Part shown: one piece after another, positions 19,772-28,751 of the stretch | Numbering within the stretch: the stretch's first letter is position 1 | Layout of the letters: each line of letters opens with the position of its first letter | Assembly (NCBI RefSeq): GCF_000633255.1 | Contig: NZ_AYMJ01000016.1 | Coordinates: 1 to 64,000 of the forward strand | Reading direction: 5' to 3' | DNA: 64,000 nucleotides | Origin: Pseudomonas sp. H1h | GTDB lineage: Bacteria > Pseudomonadota > Gammaproteobacteria > Pseudomonadales > Pseudomonadaceae | Notes under the pieces: model-generated | The model's input: the letters and a program-made list of their open reading frames with translations, nothing else | What the model was told of the DNA's origin: nothing | Databases searched by the model: none | Position numbers and translations under genes: made by a program

Positions 19772-21226
19772 TTAGCTCGGTCGATAAACGCGCACATTGG
19801 CATGCCCCTCACTGAGCAAATGGTGAGCATGCAGGCGACTCATCACGCCTTTGTCGCAATACAGCAGGTACTGGCGAGTCGGATCCAGCTCCTTGAAACG
19901 AGCGTTCACTGCGTAGAACGGCATCGTCTGTACTTCTATGCCGGCAAGCTCCAGCGGGTCATCCTCGGCCGCATCCGGGTGACGGATGTCGATGACGATC
20001 TGACCGGCCAGTGCTTCGCCGACTTCTTCGATCTGCAAATCCTGGCCCAATTCGTCGATCACCCGATCGATCGGCACCAGTTTGGCGTTTTCGAGCGCAC
20101 GCTCGAGGACCGCCATGTCGAATTCTTTCTCTTCGTGCTCAACGCGGTAGCGTTTGGCGGCAGTCTTCGGATTGACCGAAATGACCCCGCAGTATTCCGG
20201 CATGTGCCGGGCGAAATCGGCGGTGCCGATCTCGTTGGCCGTGTCGATGATGTCCTGCTTGTGCGCGACGATCAGCGGGCGCAGGACCAGCTTGTCGGTC
20301 ACGCAGTCGATCACCGACAGGTTCGGCAAGGTCTGGCTCGACACCTGGGAGATCGCCTCGCCGGTCACCAGTGCATCGATGTGCAGGCGGTCGGCAATGG
20401 CGGAGGACGCGCGCAACATCATACGCTTCAATACGACGCCCATATGACTGTTATCGACTTTGCCGAGAATTTCGCCCAACACTTCTTCGAACGGAACACT
20501 GACAAATAGCACGCGTTGCGAGCTGCCGTACTTCTTCCAGATGAAATGCGCGACTTCCATCACGCCCAATTCATGGGCACGACCGCCCAGATTGAAGAAG
20601 CAGAAATGCGCCATCAGGCCACGGCGCATGATCTGGTAGGCCGCAACCGTCGAGTCAAAGCCGCCGGACATCAGTACCAGCGTCTGCTCCAGGGCGCCGA
20701 GCGGGTAACCGCCGATGCCGTTGTGCTGGCTGTGGATGACAAACAACCGTTGGTCGCGAACTTCAATGCGAACTTCGATTTCCGGTGCCTTGAGGTCGAT
20801 TCCGGCCGCCCCGCACTCACGACGCAGCTTGCTGCCGACGTATTTTTCAACGTCCATCGAGCTGAACGGGTGTTTGCCTGCACGCTTGCAGCGCACCGAG
20901 AAAATCTTCCCGGCCAGCTCATCGCCGTAGTGCTGTTTGCACTTCTCGGTGATGTCGTCGAAGTCACCCAGCGGGTACTCGTCGATCTGCAGAAAATGCG
21001 CAACGCCCGGGGTGCAGACCAGGCGCTCGCCCATCTCTTTCAAGGCTTTGGGGTCGGTAACGCGGGTTTCCAGCTCGAGATTGTCCCACACACCGTTCAC
21101 CACCACGGCCGGGTCCAGATCGCGGAGCACGGCGCGGATGTTCTTGGCCAACTGGCGGATGAAACGCATCCGGACAGGGCGGCTTTTGATGGTGATCTCG
21201 GGGAAGACTTTTACGATTAGTTTCAT
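19772..21226 (-). CDS. thiI: tRNA 4-thiouridine synthase / thiamine sulfur carrier enzyme ThiI
   Basis: Makes 4-thiouridine at position 8 of tRNA and passes sulfur to thiazole synthesis. It has 484 residues from ATG 21226 ([20 protein letters not shown]), with an in-frame extension upstream rejected because it lacks homology. Domains: ferredoxin-like N-terminus plus THUMP (about 1-165), PP-loop ATP-binding domain with [19 protein letters not shown] (about 182-200), and a C-terminal rhodanese domain (about 385-484) whose active cysteine is in [15 protein letters not shown]. The presence of the rhodanese domain means it is the long, two-domain-sulfur-relay form. It is divergent from glnA across 328 bases. 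Confidence 0.96.
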   Translation of the reverse strand: MKLIVKVFPEITIKSRPVRMRFIRQLAKNIRAVLRDLDPAVVVNGVWDNLELETRVTDPKALKEMGERLVCTPGVAHFLQIDEYPLGDFDDITEKCKQHYGDELAGKIFSVRCKRAGKHPFSSMDVEKYVGSKLRRECGAAGIDLKAPEIEVRIEVRDQRLFVIHSQHNGIGGYPLGALEQTLVLMSGGFDSTVAAYQIMRRGLMAHFCFFNLGGRAHELGVMEVAHFIWKKYGSSQRVLFVSVPFEEVLGEILGKVDNSHMGVVLKRMMLRASSAIADRLHIDALVTGEAISQVSSQTLPNLSVIDCVTDKLVLRPLIVAHKQDIIDTANEIGTADFARHMPEYCGVISVNPKTAAKRYRVEHEEKEFDMAVLERALENAKLVPIDRVIDELGQDLQIEEVGEALAGQIVIDIRHPDAAEDDPLELAGIEVQTMPFYAVNARFKELDPTRQYLLYCDKGVMSRLHAHHLLSEGHANVRVYRPS

Positions 21227-21322
21227 GAAAACAGCGCGCGCAGGGCCAGCCGAAAAAGGGGGGCGCGGATTATAGCGGAAATTGCTCAAGGTTTAACCAG
21301 TTAATATGCAGAAGGTTTGTCA

Positions 21323-21339
21323 TGCACCAAAACGGGTCA
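21323..21339. promoter_or_regulatory. Possible NtrC site upstream of glnA
   Basis: TGCACC-AAAAC-GGGTCA against the NtrC consensus TGCACY-N5-GGTGCA: the left half is perfect, the right half differs in two positions. It lies about 120 bases upstream of the sigma54 promoter, a normal enhancer distance. Confidence 0.5.
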
Positions 21340-21442
21340 TTTTCAGATTTGCACGCTACATTAAGGGGCGAGATTTTCCCCTTTATTGCGCTTTGCCCCG
21401 CTGCAAGCGTGAATTTGGGGCAAAAAACCCATGGTGGGGCAC

Positions 21443-21458
21443 TGGCATGCAATTTGCT
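21443..21458 (+). promoter_or_regulatory. Sigma54 promoter of glnA
   Basis: TGGCATGCAATTTGCT has GG and GC ten bases apart with TTGC at -12 and TGGCA at -24. The expected start of transcription is near 21469, giving a leader of about 85 bases before glnA. Confidence 0.85.
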
Positions 21459-21554
21459 CCCTTGTGAGGCAGGTTGCCTTGGCAGAGTATCTGCGCCGGC
21501 ATCACCCATATTAAGGGCATCCACTACCAAGCCCTAAGCCACCCGGAGGACACT

Positions 21555-22961
21555 ATGTCGAAGTCGGTTCAACTCATCAAAGATCATGACGTCAAGTGGA
21601 TTGATCTGCGCTTCACGGACACCAAAGGCACTCAGCACCACGTGACCATGCCGGCTCGCGATGCGCTGGAAGACGACTTCTTCGAAGTCGGCAAGATGTT
21701 CGACGGTTCCTCCATCGCTGGCTGGAAGGGCATCGAAGCCTCCGACATGATCCTGCTGCCGGACGACGATACCGCCGTGCTCGATCCGTTCACCGAAGAC
21801 GCGACCCTGATCCTGGTCTGCGACATCATCGAACCGTCGACCATGCAAGGTTACGATCGCGACCCGCGCGCCATCGCTCACCGCGCCGAGGAATACCTGA
21901 AGACCACCGGTATCGGTGACACCGTCTTCGCCGGTCCAGAACCAGAATTCTTCATCTTCGACGAAGTGAAGTTCAAGTCGGACATCTCCGGCTCGATGTT
22001 CAAGATCTACTCCGAACAAGGCTCGTGGATGTCCGACCAGGACATCGAAGGCGGCAACAAAGGCCACCGTCCTGGTATCAAAGGCGGCTACTTCCCGGTT
22101 CCGCCGTTCGACCACGATCACGAAATCCGTACTGCCATGTGCAACGCACTGGAAGAGATGGGCCAGACCGTTGAAGTTCACCACCACGAAGTGGCGACTG
22201 CCGGTCAGAACGAAATTGGTGTCAAGTTCAACACCCTGGTGAAGAAAGCTGACGAAGTTCAGACTCTGAAATACGTTGTACACAACGTTGCCGACGCTTA
22301 CGGCCGCACTGCGACCTTCATGCCGAAGCCACTGTACGGCGACAACGGCTCGGGCATGCACGTGCACATGTCCATCGCCAAAGACGGCAAGAACACCTTC
22401 GCGGGCGAAGGCTATGCCGGCCTGTCCGAAACCGCCCTGTACTTCATCGGCGGTATCATCAAGCACGGTAAGGCCCTGAACGGCTTCACCAACCCGGCCA
22501 CCAACTCCTACAAGCGTCTGGTGCCAGGTTTCGAAGCGCCGGTAATGCTGGCCTACTCGGCTCGCAACCGTTCCGCCTCGATCCGTATTCCTTACGTCAA
22601 CAGCCCACGCGGCCGTCGTATCGAAGCACGCTTCCCGGATCCGGCTGCCAACCCGTACCTGGCTTTCGCAGCACTGCTGATGGCCGGCCTGGACGGTATC
22701 CAGAACAAGATCCACCCAGGCGATGCCGCTGACAAAAACCTGTACGACCTGCCGCCTGAAGAGGCGAAAGAGATCCCACAAGTTTGCGGCAGCCTGAAAG
22801 AAGCCCTGGAAGAGCTGGACAAGGGCCGTGCGTTCCTGACCAAGGGCGGCGTATTCTCCGACGACTTCATCGACGCTTACATCGCGCTGAAATCCGAAGA
22901 AGAAATCAAGGTTCGTACTTTCGTACACCCACTGGAATATGAGCTGTACTACAGCTGCTGA
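21555..22961 (+). CDS. glnA: Glutamine synthetase type I
   Basis: Dodecameric enzyme that joins ammonia and glutamate using ATP; the main entry of nitrogen under limitation. It has 468 residues from ATG 21555, with CGGAGGA as ribosome site. Signatures: [18 protein letters not shown] (about residues 50-67), the ATP-binding block [22 protein letters not shown] (about 262-283) and the adenylylation site [20 protein letters not shown] (about 395-414), where the modified Tyr is expected. Expression should follow NtrC and sigma54. A strong terminator follows directly, so it is monocistronic, unlike enteric glnALG, and ntrBC lies 2.9 kb downstream. Confidence 0.98.
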   Translation: MSKSVQLIKDHDVKWIDLRFTDTKGTQHHVTMPARDALEDDFFEVGKMFDGSSIAGWKGIEASDMILLPDDDTAVLDPFTEDATLILVCDIIEPSTMQGYDRDPRAIAHRAEEYLKTTGIGDTVFAGPEPEFFIFDEVKFKSDISGSMFKIYSEQGSWMSDQDIEGGNKGHRPGIKGGYFPVPPFDHDHEIRTAMCNALEEMGQTVEVHHHEVATAGQNEIGVKFNTLVKKADEVQTLKYVVHNVADAYGRTATFMPKPLYGDNGSGMHVHMSIAKDGKNTFAGEGYAGLSETALYFIGGIIKHGKALNGFTNPATNSYKRLVPGFEAPVMLAYSARNRSASIRIPYVNSPRGRRIEARFPDPAANPYLAFAALLMAGLDGIQNKIHPGDAADKNLYDLPPEEAKEIPQVCGSLKEALEELDKGRAFLTKGGVFSDDFIDAYIALKSEEEIKVRTFVHPLEYELYYSC

Positions 22962-22996
22962 TCCGGTAGCGCTGCGGCACGCGGCGTGACAAAAAG

Positions 22997-23016
22997 AGGC
23001 CTCCTTCGGGAGGCCT
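22997..23016 (+). terminator. Rho-independent terminator of glnA
   Basis: AGGCCTCC-TTCG-GGAGGCCT, an 8-base stem with a UUCG tetraloop followed by TTTTT, 35 bases past the glnA stop. Confidence 0.95.
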
Positions 23017-23088
23017 TTTTTGTGCGCGCTCATCCATGGATAATCCGCCGCCTCAGCGCCCGTCCGGCGCCTTGACGAAGGGATTCGC

Positions 23089-24432
23089 ATGAAGTGGTTA
23101 TGGGCTCTGGCCCTGATGGCCGGCCTCGCCAGCCAGACTGTTAACGCAGCCGAGTTCTATGAAAACAAACCGCTGGCTCATCCGCTGATTCAGGGATTGC
23201 AGGAGAGTTCTGCCACTCTGGCATTTATCAAAGAAGCCAGCGGTGTGAAGGGTTACTACTGCGCTTGCAACACGCCCGAGGCAAACCCGCAACTGCTGGA
23301 TGACTTCGGCCAGGCTTCGATCGAATCGGTATTTCTCATGTCACTCGACAGCGAGGATCCGACCCGCTTCGTGCTGTTCCGGCAAAACGATCGCTACAAG
23401 ATCTACGCCTACAAATACGACGCCTACGATCACCTCTACAGCCGTGTCACGCGCCTGCAGCCGGCGCTCGATCGCATCACCGAAGGCCAGAAACGCCTTG
23501 ATGCACTGACCATCAAGAAGGCCCTGAGCCAAATCACACCGCTCAACTACCGCCTTTACTATGAAGAGTCCGGCGTGTCGGAGTTCGACCAGCTCGATTT
23601 CAGCCAAGGCAATCTGGTGAGCTATTACGGCCAGTACTACGATCCACTGAGCAACCCAACGCCAGAGGACGAACCGTATTTTTTCAAGAAGACCTATCAG
23701 GAAAAAGACGGACGCTTTCTCACCGTTACCTTCTGGCGCTGGCTCGACGCCACGCTCGTCGAAGGTAACCGCACGCTGTACAACTATCGGGTCAGACGTA
23801 TCGCCTGGGAAACCGAACCGGCGAAATTCACTGGCGGGGAAGATGGCCAGTCGGTGTCTTATGATGCTGAATCGATCTCAGCCCAAGGGGCCTACAAACA
23901 GGGCGTGCGTATCGGTCCGTGGTCTACTTCCAAAGACGAGAAATATTCTGAGTCCGGTCATTTCGCAGACGGTAAACGGGAGGGGCAATGGAGCCTTTAC
24001 CAGGACGGGCAAACGCTGGACGGCGAATACCACAGTGATTTGCGCGAGGGCCGCTGGCAGCTTTCCAACTACGACGAGATGGAGTGGGTCGCCACGGGAT
24101 TCCAGACCTATGCCCATGGACAACTCAACGGCCAGAGCGAACTGACCATCGCCGGCGTTACCGAGCGCGGCAGTTATGTCGACGACAAGCGCCAAGGCCT
24201 GTGGATAACCAAAACAGGTACCGGCAACTACACCGACGACCTGCAAAACGGCCCATGGACACTCAAGGCCGAGAACGGCCATACCCAGACCGTAAACTTC
24301 GTCGCAGGCAAGAAGGACGGCGAGCTGCGCGATACCGACGCCAATGGCATTTTGACCTACATCGAGCATTACAAGGCTGGCGTCCTGTCCGGCGTGCGTG
24401 AGAGCCTGCTTGAGTCGGGCGCTTCACGATAA
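23089..24432 (+). CDS. Exported protein with YwqK/MORN-like repeats
   Basis: A 447-residue protein with a signal peptide (MKWLWALALMAGLASQTVNAAE), so periplasmic or surface-exposed. The N-terminal half (25-250) has no domain that I recognise. The C-terminal half is built of degenerate repeats of the kind 'G.(Y/W)..(G)(K/R).G.W....': GAYKQGVRIGPWSTSK, GHFADGKREGQWSLYQDG, GEYHSDLREGRWQLSNYD, GSYVDDKRQGLWITKTG and NYTDDLQNGPWTLKAENG. Such strings occur in MORN and YwqK-type proteins. The function is unknown. It sits between the glnA terminator and two DUF4124 genes, on the same strand, with a normal ribosome site (GAAGGG). Confidence 0.75.
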   Translation: MKWLWALALMAGLASQTVNAAEFYENKPLAHPLIQGLQESSATLAFIKEASGVKGYYCACNTPEANPQLLDDFGQASIESVFLMSLDSEDPTRFVLFRQNDRYKIYAYKYDAYDHLYSRVTRLQPALDRITEGQKRLDALTIKKALSQITPLNYRLYYEESGVSEFDQLDFSQGNLVSYYGQYYDPLSNPTPEDEPYFFKKTYQEKDGRFLTVTFWRWLDATLVEGNRTLYNYRVRRIAWETEPAKFTGGEDGQSVSYDAESISAQGAYKQGVRIGPWSTSKDEKYSESGHFADGKREGQWSLYQDGQTLDGEYHSDLREGRWQLSNYDEMEWVATGFQTYAHGQLNGQSELTIAGVTERGSYVDDKRQGLWITKTGTGNYTDDLQNGPWTLKAENGHTQTVNFVAGKKDGELRDTDANGILTYIEHYKAGVLSGVRESLLESGASR

Positions 24433-24535
24433 AGATCCGGGGAGCGGTTTGTGTGAGCGGATGTTGTCCCGTTTGGGCTTACCGCCGCCCTTGGCCTATG
24501 CTGCAAGCCAATCTCATTGTTGATCGGTCGAGTCC

Positions 24536-25048
24536 ATGGGTCGTGGTCTTCTATTTCTCCTGCTGGTGATTGCCCTGCCCGCCGCTGCGCAGATCTACAA
24601 GTACACCGACGCCAACGGCAACACGGTCTACAGCGATCATTCGCCGGACGGTGTGCAGGCGCAGCCAGTGGAGCTGCCGCCGCTCAACAGCGTCGAGCCA
24701 CAGGCACCGAGCACTCCAGCGCCCTCTGGCACGGACAATCGCCAGCCTGCACGCAGTCCCTATGAGATTCTCGAGCTCACCGGCCTGCCCACCGAAGAAG
24801 CCCTGCGCGCCAACAACGGCACCTTCACCGTCACCGTGCTGATCAAACCGCGCCTGCAGGCGCCGCAGCAATTAAGGCTGGTATTGGACGACGCGCCTTA
24901 CGGCCAGCCGAGCAATGTGCCGATCCTGCAACTGGTGAATGTCGATCGCGGCGAGCATCGACTGGCAGTACAGGTGATCGACGGCGAAGCGATCATTCAG
25001 CAGAGTCCGACGGTGGTGTTCACCGTGCAGCGGGTGCACAAACCATGA
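24536..25048 (+). CDS. DUF4124 domain exported protein, first copy
   Basis: A 170-residue protein with a signal peptide (MGRGLLFLLLVIALPAAA) followed directly by the DUF4124 module QIYKYTDANGNTVYSDHSPDG (about 20-40), the 'Y.Y.D.NG...Y.D' pattern. A Pro/Ala/Ser linker (about 45-75) leads to a second, beta-rich part (about 85-165: TFTVTVLIKPRLQAPQQLRLVLD, VDRGEHRLAVQVID) that resembles an Ig-like fold. The function is unknown. It overlaps the second DUF4124 gene by four bases (ATGA), so the two are translated together. Confidence 0.85.
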   Translation: MGRGLLFLLLVIALPAAAQIYKYTDANGNTVYSDHSPDGVQAQPVELPPLNSVEPQAPSTPAPSGTDNRQPARSPYEILELTGLPTEEALRANNGTFTVTVLIKPRLQAPQQLRLVLDDAPYGQPSNVPILQLVNVDRGEHRLAVQVIDGEAIIQQSPTVVFTVQRVHKP

Positions 25049-25662
25049 GGATCCTCTGGCTGATCCTGTGCCTGTTCGCCCTGCCCGTTTACGCCGAGGT
25101 CTTCACCTATGTCGACGCGCAGGGCAATCGCGTCTACACCGACCAGCCGCGCGGCAACGCCAAGCGCGTACCCATCGCGACCAGCAATCGCATGTCGGCC
25201 AACCCGACCGCCGCTGAGCCGATCCGCGCTGTAGAAAAAACCCAGGAACAACCGCTGTTTCACTACGACATGCTGCGCCTTTTGATCCCCGAACCCGACG
25301 CGACCATCCGCAGCAGCGCCGGTGAATTGATCGTCAGCGTCACCAGCGAACCAGGCCTGCAACACGGCCATCGCTATCGCCTGCTACTGGATGGACAGGC
25401 CACTGGCGAGCCGAGCCTGAGCCCGGTATTCCCGCTGAGCAACATCGACCGGGGCAGCCACAACCTGTCGGTGGAAATCGTTGATGAGCAGGGTCGCACC
25501 GTCGAACGCACCGCCAACCAGCCGTTCCACATGCTGCGCATCTCGCTGGCACAGAAGCGCCAGGTCAAACCCTGCGTCAGCGAGGACTACGGCGTGCGCC
25601 CGGAATGTCCGCTGAAAGACAAACCGCCAGAGCCGAAAAACCCCTTCCTGCGTTTCTTCTAA
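25045..25662 (+). CDS. DUF4124 domain exported protein, second copy
   Basis: A 205-residue protein, paralogous in layout to its upstream neighbour: signal peptide MRILWLILCLFALPVYA, then DUF4124 (EVFTYVDAQGNRVYTDQPRGN, about 18-38), linker, then the beta-rich domain (about 90-175: GELIVSVTSEPGLQHGHRYRLLLDGQ, NIDRGSHNLSVEIVDEQG). The C-terminal tail has two cysteines (KPCVSEDYGVRPECPLKDK) and is Pro/Lys-rich. The tandem arrangement just before ntrB is conserved in pseudomonads as far as I recall, but no link to nitrogen control is known. Confidence 0.85.
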   Translation: MRILWLILCLFALPVYAEVFTYVDAQGNRVYTDQPRGNAKRVPIATSNRMSANPTAAEPIRAVEKTQEQPLFHYDMLRLLIPEPDATIRSSAGELIVSVTSEPGLQHGHRYRLLLDGQATGEPSLSPVFPLSNIDRGSHNLSVEIVDEQGRTVERTANQPFHMLRISLAQKRQVKPCVSEDYGVRPECPLKDKPPEPKNPFLRFF

Positions 25663-25678
25663 CGCCGTTCAGCTTTGC

Positions 25679-25695
25679 GCACTATATTGGTGCAA
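25679..25695. promoter_or_regulatory. NtrC binding site upstream of ntrBC
   Basis: CGCACT-ATATT-GGTGCA matches the NtrC consensus TGCACY-N5-GGTGCA at all but the first base. It starts about 140 bases upstream of the sigma54 promoter; a further half site TGCACC follows at 25702. Confidence 0.75.
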
Positions 25696-25819
25696 CAGAC
25701 TGCACCGTACCCACATTCCAACCCATTTTGGTTCGAAAGTACCCGCCAGCCCTGGCAGGACGCCACGCAAACGAGCGTCAAACGCCTGTTTCAGGGGTTG
25801 AGCGCTTCTTTTCGGAGCC

Positions 25820-25836
25820 TTGGTTTGGTTTTTGCA
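25820..25836 (+). promoter_or_regulatory. Sigma54 promoter of ntrBC
   Basis: TTGGTTTGGTTTTTGCA: GG and GC are ten bases apart with TTGC at -12, and TTGG at -24. The expected start near 25847 is 46 bases before the ntrB ATG. Together with the NtrC site this implies autoregulation of ntrBC. Confidence 0.7.
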
Positions 25837-25892
25837 TTTTCCTCGCATCAGCGCTTAGTTCTCGCGCACGCCTTGCTCCAAAAGGGGTCCAG

Positions 25893-26978
25893 ATGACCAT
25901 AAGCGACGCAATCCACCGTTTGCTGCTCGACAACCTGACCACCGCCACCATCCTGCTCGACGCCGAACTGCGCCTTGAGTACATGAACCCGGCGGCCGAG
26001 ATGCTGCTGGCCATCAGCGGTCAGCGCAGCCATGGGCAGTTCATCAGTGAGCTGTTCACCGAATCCACCGAGGCGCTCAACTCGCTGCGCCAGGCGGTCG
26101 AACAGGCGCACCCGTTCACCAAGCGCGAAGCGATGCTCACCGCCCTCACCGGCCAGACCCTGACCGTGGACTACGCGGTGACGCCGATCCTCAGCAACGG
26201 CGCGACCATGCTCCTGCTGGAGGTGCACCCGCGTGATCGCCTGCTGCGAATCACCAAGGAGGAGGCGCAGCTGTCCAAGCAGGAAACCAGCAAGATGCTG
26301 GTGCGCGGCCTCGCCCACGAGATCAAGAACCCTTTGGGCGGCATCCGTGGCGCCGCGCAATTACTGGCCCGCGAGCTGCCGGAAGACAGTCTGCGCGACT
26401 ACACCAACGTGATCATTGAAGAGGCCGACCGCCTGCGCAATCTGGTCGACCGCATGCTCGGTTCGAACAAACTGCCTTCGCTGGCCCTGTGCAACGTCCA
26501 CGAAGTGCTCGAACGTGTCTGCCAACTGGTCGAAGCGGAAAGTCAGGGCTGCATCACCTTGGTGCGCGATTACGACCCGAGCATTCCTGACGTATTGATC
26601 GACCGCGAACAAATGATTCAGGCCGTGCTGAACATCGTGCGTAACGCGATGCAGGCGATCAGCAGCCAGAACGAGCTGCGCCTGGGCCGCATCAGCCTGC
26701 GCACCCGGACCATGCGCCAGTTCACCATCGGCCACGTCCGCCATCGCCTGGTGACCAAGATCGAAATCATCGACAACGGCCCCGGGATCCCGGCGGAACT
26801 ACAGGAAACCATCTTTTTTCCCATGGTCAGCGGCCGCCCGGACGGTACCGGGCTGGGCCTGGCCATCACCCAGAACATCATCAGCCAGCACCAGGGCCTG
26901 ATCGAGTGTGACAGCCACCCCGGCCACACCACGTTCTCGATCTTTCTGCCACTGGAACAAGGAGCCACATCGACATGA
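25893..26978 (+). CDS. ntrB: Nitrogen regulation sensor histidine kinase NtrB (NR-II)
   Basis: Cytosolic histidine kinase/phosphatase that phosphorylates NtrC when nitrogen is scarce, with its activities switched by PII protein. It has 361 residues from ATG 25893 (AGATG context, weak GGGGTC ribosome site); the frame is open for 290 bases upstream but MTISDAIHRLLLDNLTTATILLD is the family start. PAS domain at about 8-120, the H box VRGLAHEIKNPLGGIRGAAQLLA (about 133-155, His in AHEIKNP), then N box VLNIVRNAMQAI (about 247), G1 IDNGPGIP (about 293) and G2 GTGLGLAIT. Its stop overlaps the ntrC start (ATGA). Confidence 0.97.
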   Translation: MTISDAIHRLLLDNLTTATILLDAELRLEYMNPAAEMLLAISGQRSHGQFISELFTESTEALNSLRQAVEQAHPFTKREAMLTALTGQTLTVDYAVTPILSNGATMLLLEVHPRDRLLRITKEEAQLSKQETSKMLVRGLAHEIKNPLGGIRGAAQLLARELPEDSLRDYTNVIIEEADRLRNLVDRMLGSNKLPSLALCNVHEVLERVCQLVEAESQGCITLVRDYDPSIPDVLIDREQMIQAVLNIVRNAMQAISSQNELRLGRISLRTRTMRQFTIGHVRHRLVTKIEIIDNGPGIPAELQETIFFPMVSGRPDGTGLGLAITQNIISQHQGLIECDSHPGHTTFSIFLPLEQGATST

Positions 26979-28411
26979 GCCGTAGTGAAACCGTGTGGAT
27001 CGTCGATGACGACCGTTCTATCCGTTGGGTTCTGGAAAAAGCCTTGCAGCAGGAAGGCATGACCACCCAGAGCTTCGACAGCGCCGATGGCGTGATGAGT
27101 CGTCTGGCCCGTCAGCAGCCTGATGTGATCATTTCCGATATCCGCATGCCAGGCGCCAGTGGCCTCGACCTGCTGGCGCGCATTCGCGAGCAGCACCCAC
27201 GGTTGCCAGTGATCATCATGACCGCTCACTCCGACCTGGACAGCGCGGTGGCCTCGTATCAGGGCGGTGCCTTCGAATACCTGCCCAAGCCTTTCGACGT
27301 CGACGAGGCGGTATCGCTGGTCAAGCGCGCCAATCAGCACGCACAGGAACAGCAAGGCCTGGAAGTGGTGCCGGCACTGACCCGCACCCCGGAGATCATC
27401 GGCGAAGCGCCGGCGATGCAGGAAGTGTTTCGCGCTATCGGCCGCTTGAGCCACTCCAACATCACTGTGCTGATCAACGGCGAGTCCGGTACCGGTAAAG
27501 AGCTGGTGGCCCACGCCCTGCACCGCCACAGCCCGCGCGCGGCCTCGCCGTTCATTGCGCTGAACATGGCGGCGATTCCCAAGGACCTGATGGAATCCGA
27601 GCTGTTCGGCCACGAGAAAGGCGCGTTCACCGGCGCCGCCAACCTGCGGCGCGGACGTTTCGAACAGGCTGACGGCGGCACACTGTTCCTCGATGAAATC
27701 GGCGACATGCCGGCGGATACGCAAACCCGGTTGCTGCGGGTACTGGCCGACGGCGAGTTCTACCGGGTTGGCGGGCACGTGCCGGTCAAGGTCGACGTGC
27801 GAATCATCGCCGCGACCCACCAGAATCTGGAAACCCTGGTGCACGCCGGGAAATTCCGTGAGGACTTGTTCCACCGCCTCAACGTGATCCGCATCCACAT
27901 CCCGCGCCTGTCGGACCGGCGTGAAGACATTCCGACCCTGGCCAAGCATTTCCTCAGCCGCGCCGCGCAAGAGCTGGCGGTGGAGCCGAAGCTGCTCAAG
28001 AGCGAGACCGAGGAATACCTGAAGAACCTGCCATGGCCGGGCAACGTGCGGCAGCTGGAGAACACTTGCCGCTGGATCACCGTAATGGCCTCCGGACGCG
28101 AGGTGCACATCAGTGACCTGCCACCGGAACTGCTGAGCCTGCCACAGGACTCGGCGCCAGTGACCAACTGGGAGCAGGCCCTGCGCCAGTGGGCTGACCA
28201 GGCCTTGGCGCGCGGTCAGTCGAGTTTGCTCGACAGCGCGGTGCCGGCGTTTGAGCGGATCATGATCGAGACGGCCCTGAAACATACGGCCGGACGCCGG
28301 CGTGATGCGGCGGTGTTGCTGGGTTGGGGGCGCAACACCCTGACGCGCAAGATCAAGGAACTGGGGATGAAGGTCGATGGCGGGGATGATGATGAGGGGG
28401 ATGAGGGCTAA
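26975..28411 (+). CDS. ntrC: Nitrogen regulator NtrC (NR-I), sigma54 activator
   Basis: Response regulator that, when phosphorylated, drives sigma54 promoters of nitrogen genes. It has 478 residues: receiver domain (about 1-120; phospho-acceptor Asp in VIISDIRMPG, about 54), central AAA+ domain (about 140-370) with Walker A GESGTGKE, the sigma54-contact loop GAFTGA (in HEKGAFTGAANLRRG) and Walker B GGTLFLDEIGDMP, and a C-terminal Fis-type helix-turn-helix (about 430-470: HTAGRRRDAAVLLGWGRNTLTRKI). It is translationally coupled to ntrB. Likely targets inside this window are glnA, ntrBC itself and the nrsZ RNA downstream. Confidence 0.98.
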   Translation: MSRSETVWIVDDDRSIRWVLEKALQQEGMTTQSFDSADGVMSRLARQQPDVIISDIRMPGASGLDLLARIREQHPRLPVIIMTAHSDLDSAVASYQGGAFEYLPKPFDVDEAVSLVKRANQHAQEQQGLEVVPALTRTPEIIGEAPAMQEVFRAIGRLSHSNITVLINGESGTGKELVAHALHRHSPRAASPFIALNMAAIPKDLMESELFGHEKGAFTGAANLRRGRFEQADGGTLFLDEIGDMPADTQTRLLRVLADGEFYRVGGHVPVKVDVRIIAATHQNLETLVHAGKFREDLFHRLNVIRIHIPRLSDRREDIPTLAKHFLSRAAQELAVEPKLLKSETEEYLKNLPWPGNVRQLENTCRWITVMASGREVHISDLPPELLSLPQDSAPVTNWEQALRQWADQALARGQSSLLDSAVPAFERIMIETALKHTAGRRRDAAVLLGWGRNTLTRKIKELGMKVDGGDDDEGDEG

Positions 28412-28463
28412 ACAGCCTATAGGTCTGCGGTGAGACACAAATGACGTGAACACCAAAGATCCA

Positions 28464-28553
28464 GTGTGGGAGCGGGCTTGCTCGCGAAAGCGGCGTGTCA
28501 TAGCACGGAATGATGACTGACACGACGCCTTCGCGAGCAAGCCCGCTCTCACA
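28464..28553. repeat. REPIN (paired REP palindromes)
   Basis: Inverted REP pair with spacer of about 40 bases (one arm has 'gctctcaca' instead of 'gctcccaca'), placed between ntrC and the nrsZ promoter region. Confidence 0.92.
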
Positions 28554-28565
28554 GTTAGCTCTCTG

Positions 28566-28582
28566 TGCACCACCTTAATGCA
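28566..28582. promoter_or_regulatory. Probable NtrC site upstream of nrsZ
   Basis: TGCACC-ACCTT-AATGCA against TGCACY-N5-GGTGCA: left half perfect, right half differs in two bases. It lies about 145 bases before the sigma54 promoter of nrsZ, a usual enhancer distance. Confidence 0.6.
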
Positions 28583-28654
28583 CTTTGAACCGCAACCGAG
28601 CACAACCTACAGTTCTGATCACAAGAAAAAAACGCTGAAAAACCTCAGCATCAA

Positions 28655-28691
28655 AAACACGAAAGCCCCGGATAACGGGGCTTTCGTGTTT
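28655..28691. terminator. Terminator downstream of ntrC
   Basis: A 16-base perfect stem AAACACGAAAGCCCCG / CGGGGCTTTCGTGTTT with loop GATAA. It separates ntrC transcription from nrsZ and works in either direction. Confidence 0.88.
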
Positions 28692-28725
28692 CTGATCAAA
28701 TTTTTTGTTTCACCAGATAAAAACC

Positions 28726-28741
28726 TGGCACGCCCCCTGCA
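28726..28741 (+). promoter_or_regulatory. Sigma54 promoter of nrsZ
   Basis: TGGCACGCCCCCTGCA: consensus TGGCACG at -24, GG and GC ten bases apart. No coding gene on this strand follows for 670 bases, only the three-module RNA, so the promoter points to a non-coding transcript starting near 28752. Confidence 0.88.
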
Positions 28742-28751
28742 GTAGTTCTTA

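Larger units (their letters stand above)
21227..21554. other. thiI-glnA divergent control region
   Basis: 328 bases with the glnA sigma54 promoter and a partial NtrC site (listed separately). The A/T-rich block at 21280-21400 should also carry the thiI promoter and possibly a sigma70 glnA promoter, as in enteric glnA; I cannot fix these by eye. Confidence 0.65.

Noticed and set aside
25605..25892. Upstream extension of ntrB to base 25605
   Set aside because: It would run over the NtrC site and sigma54 promoter and lacks homology; the family start is MTISDAIH at 25893.
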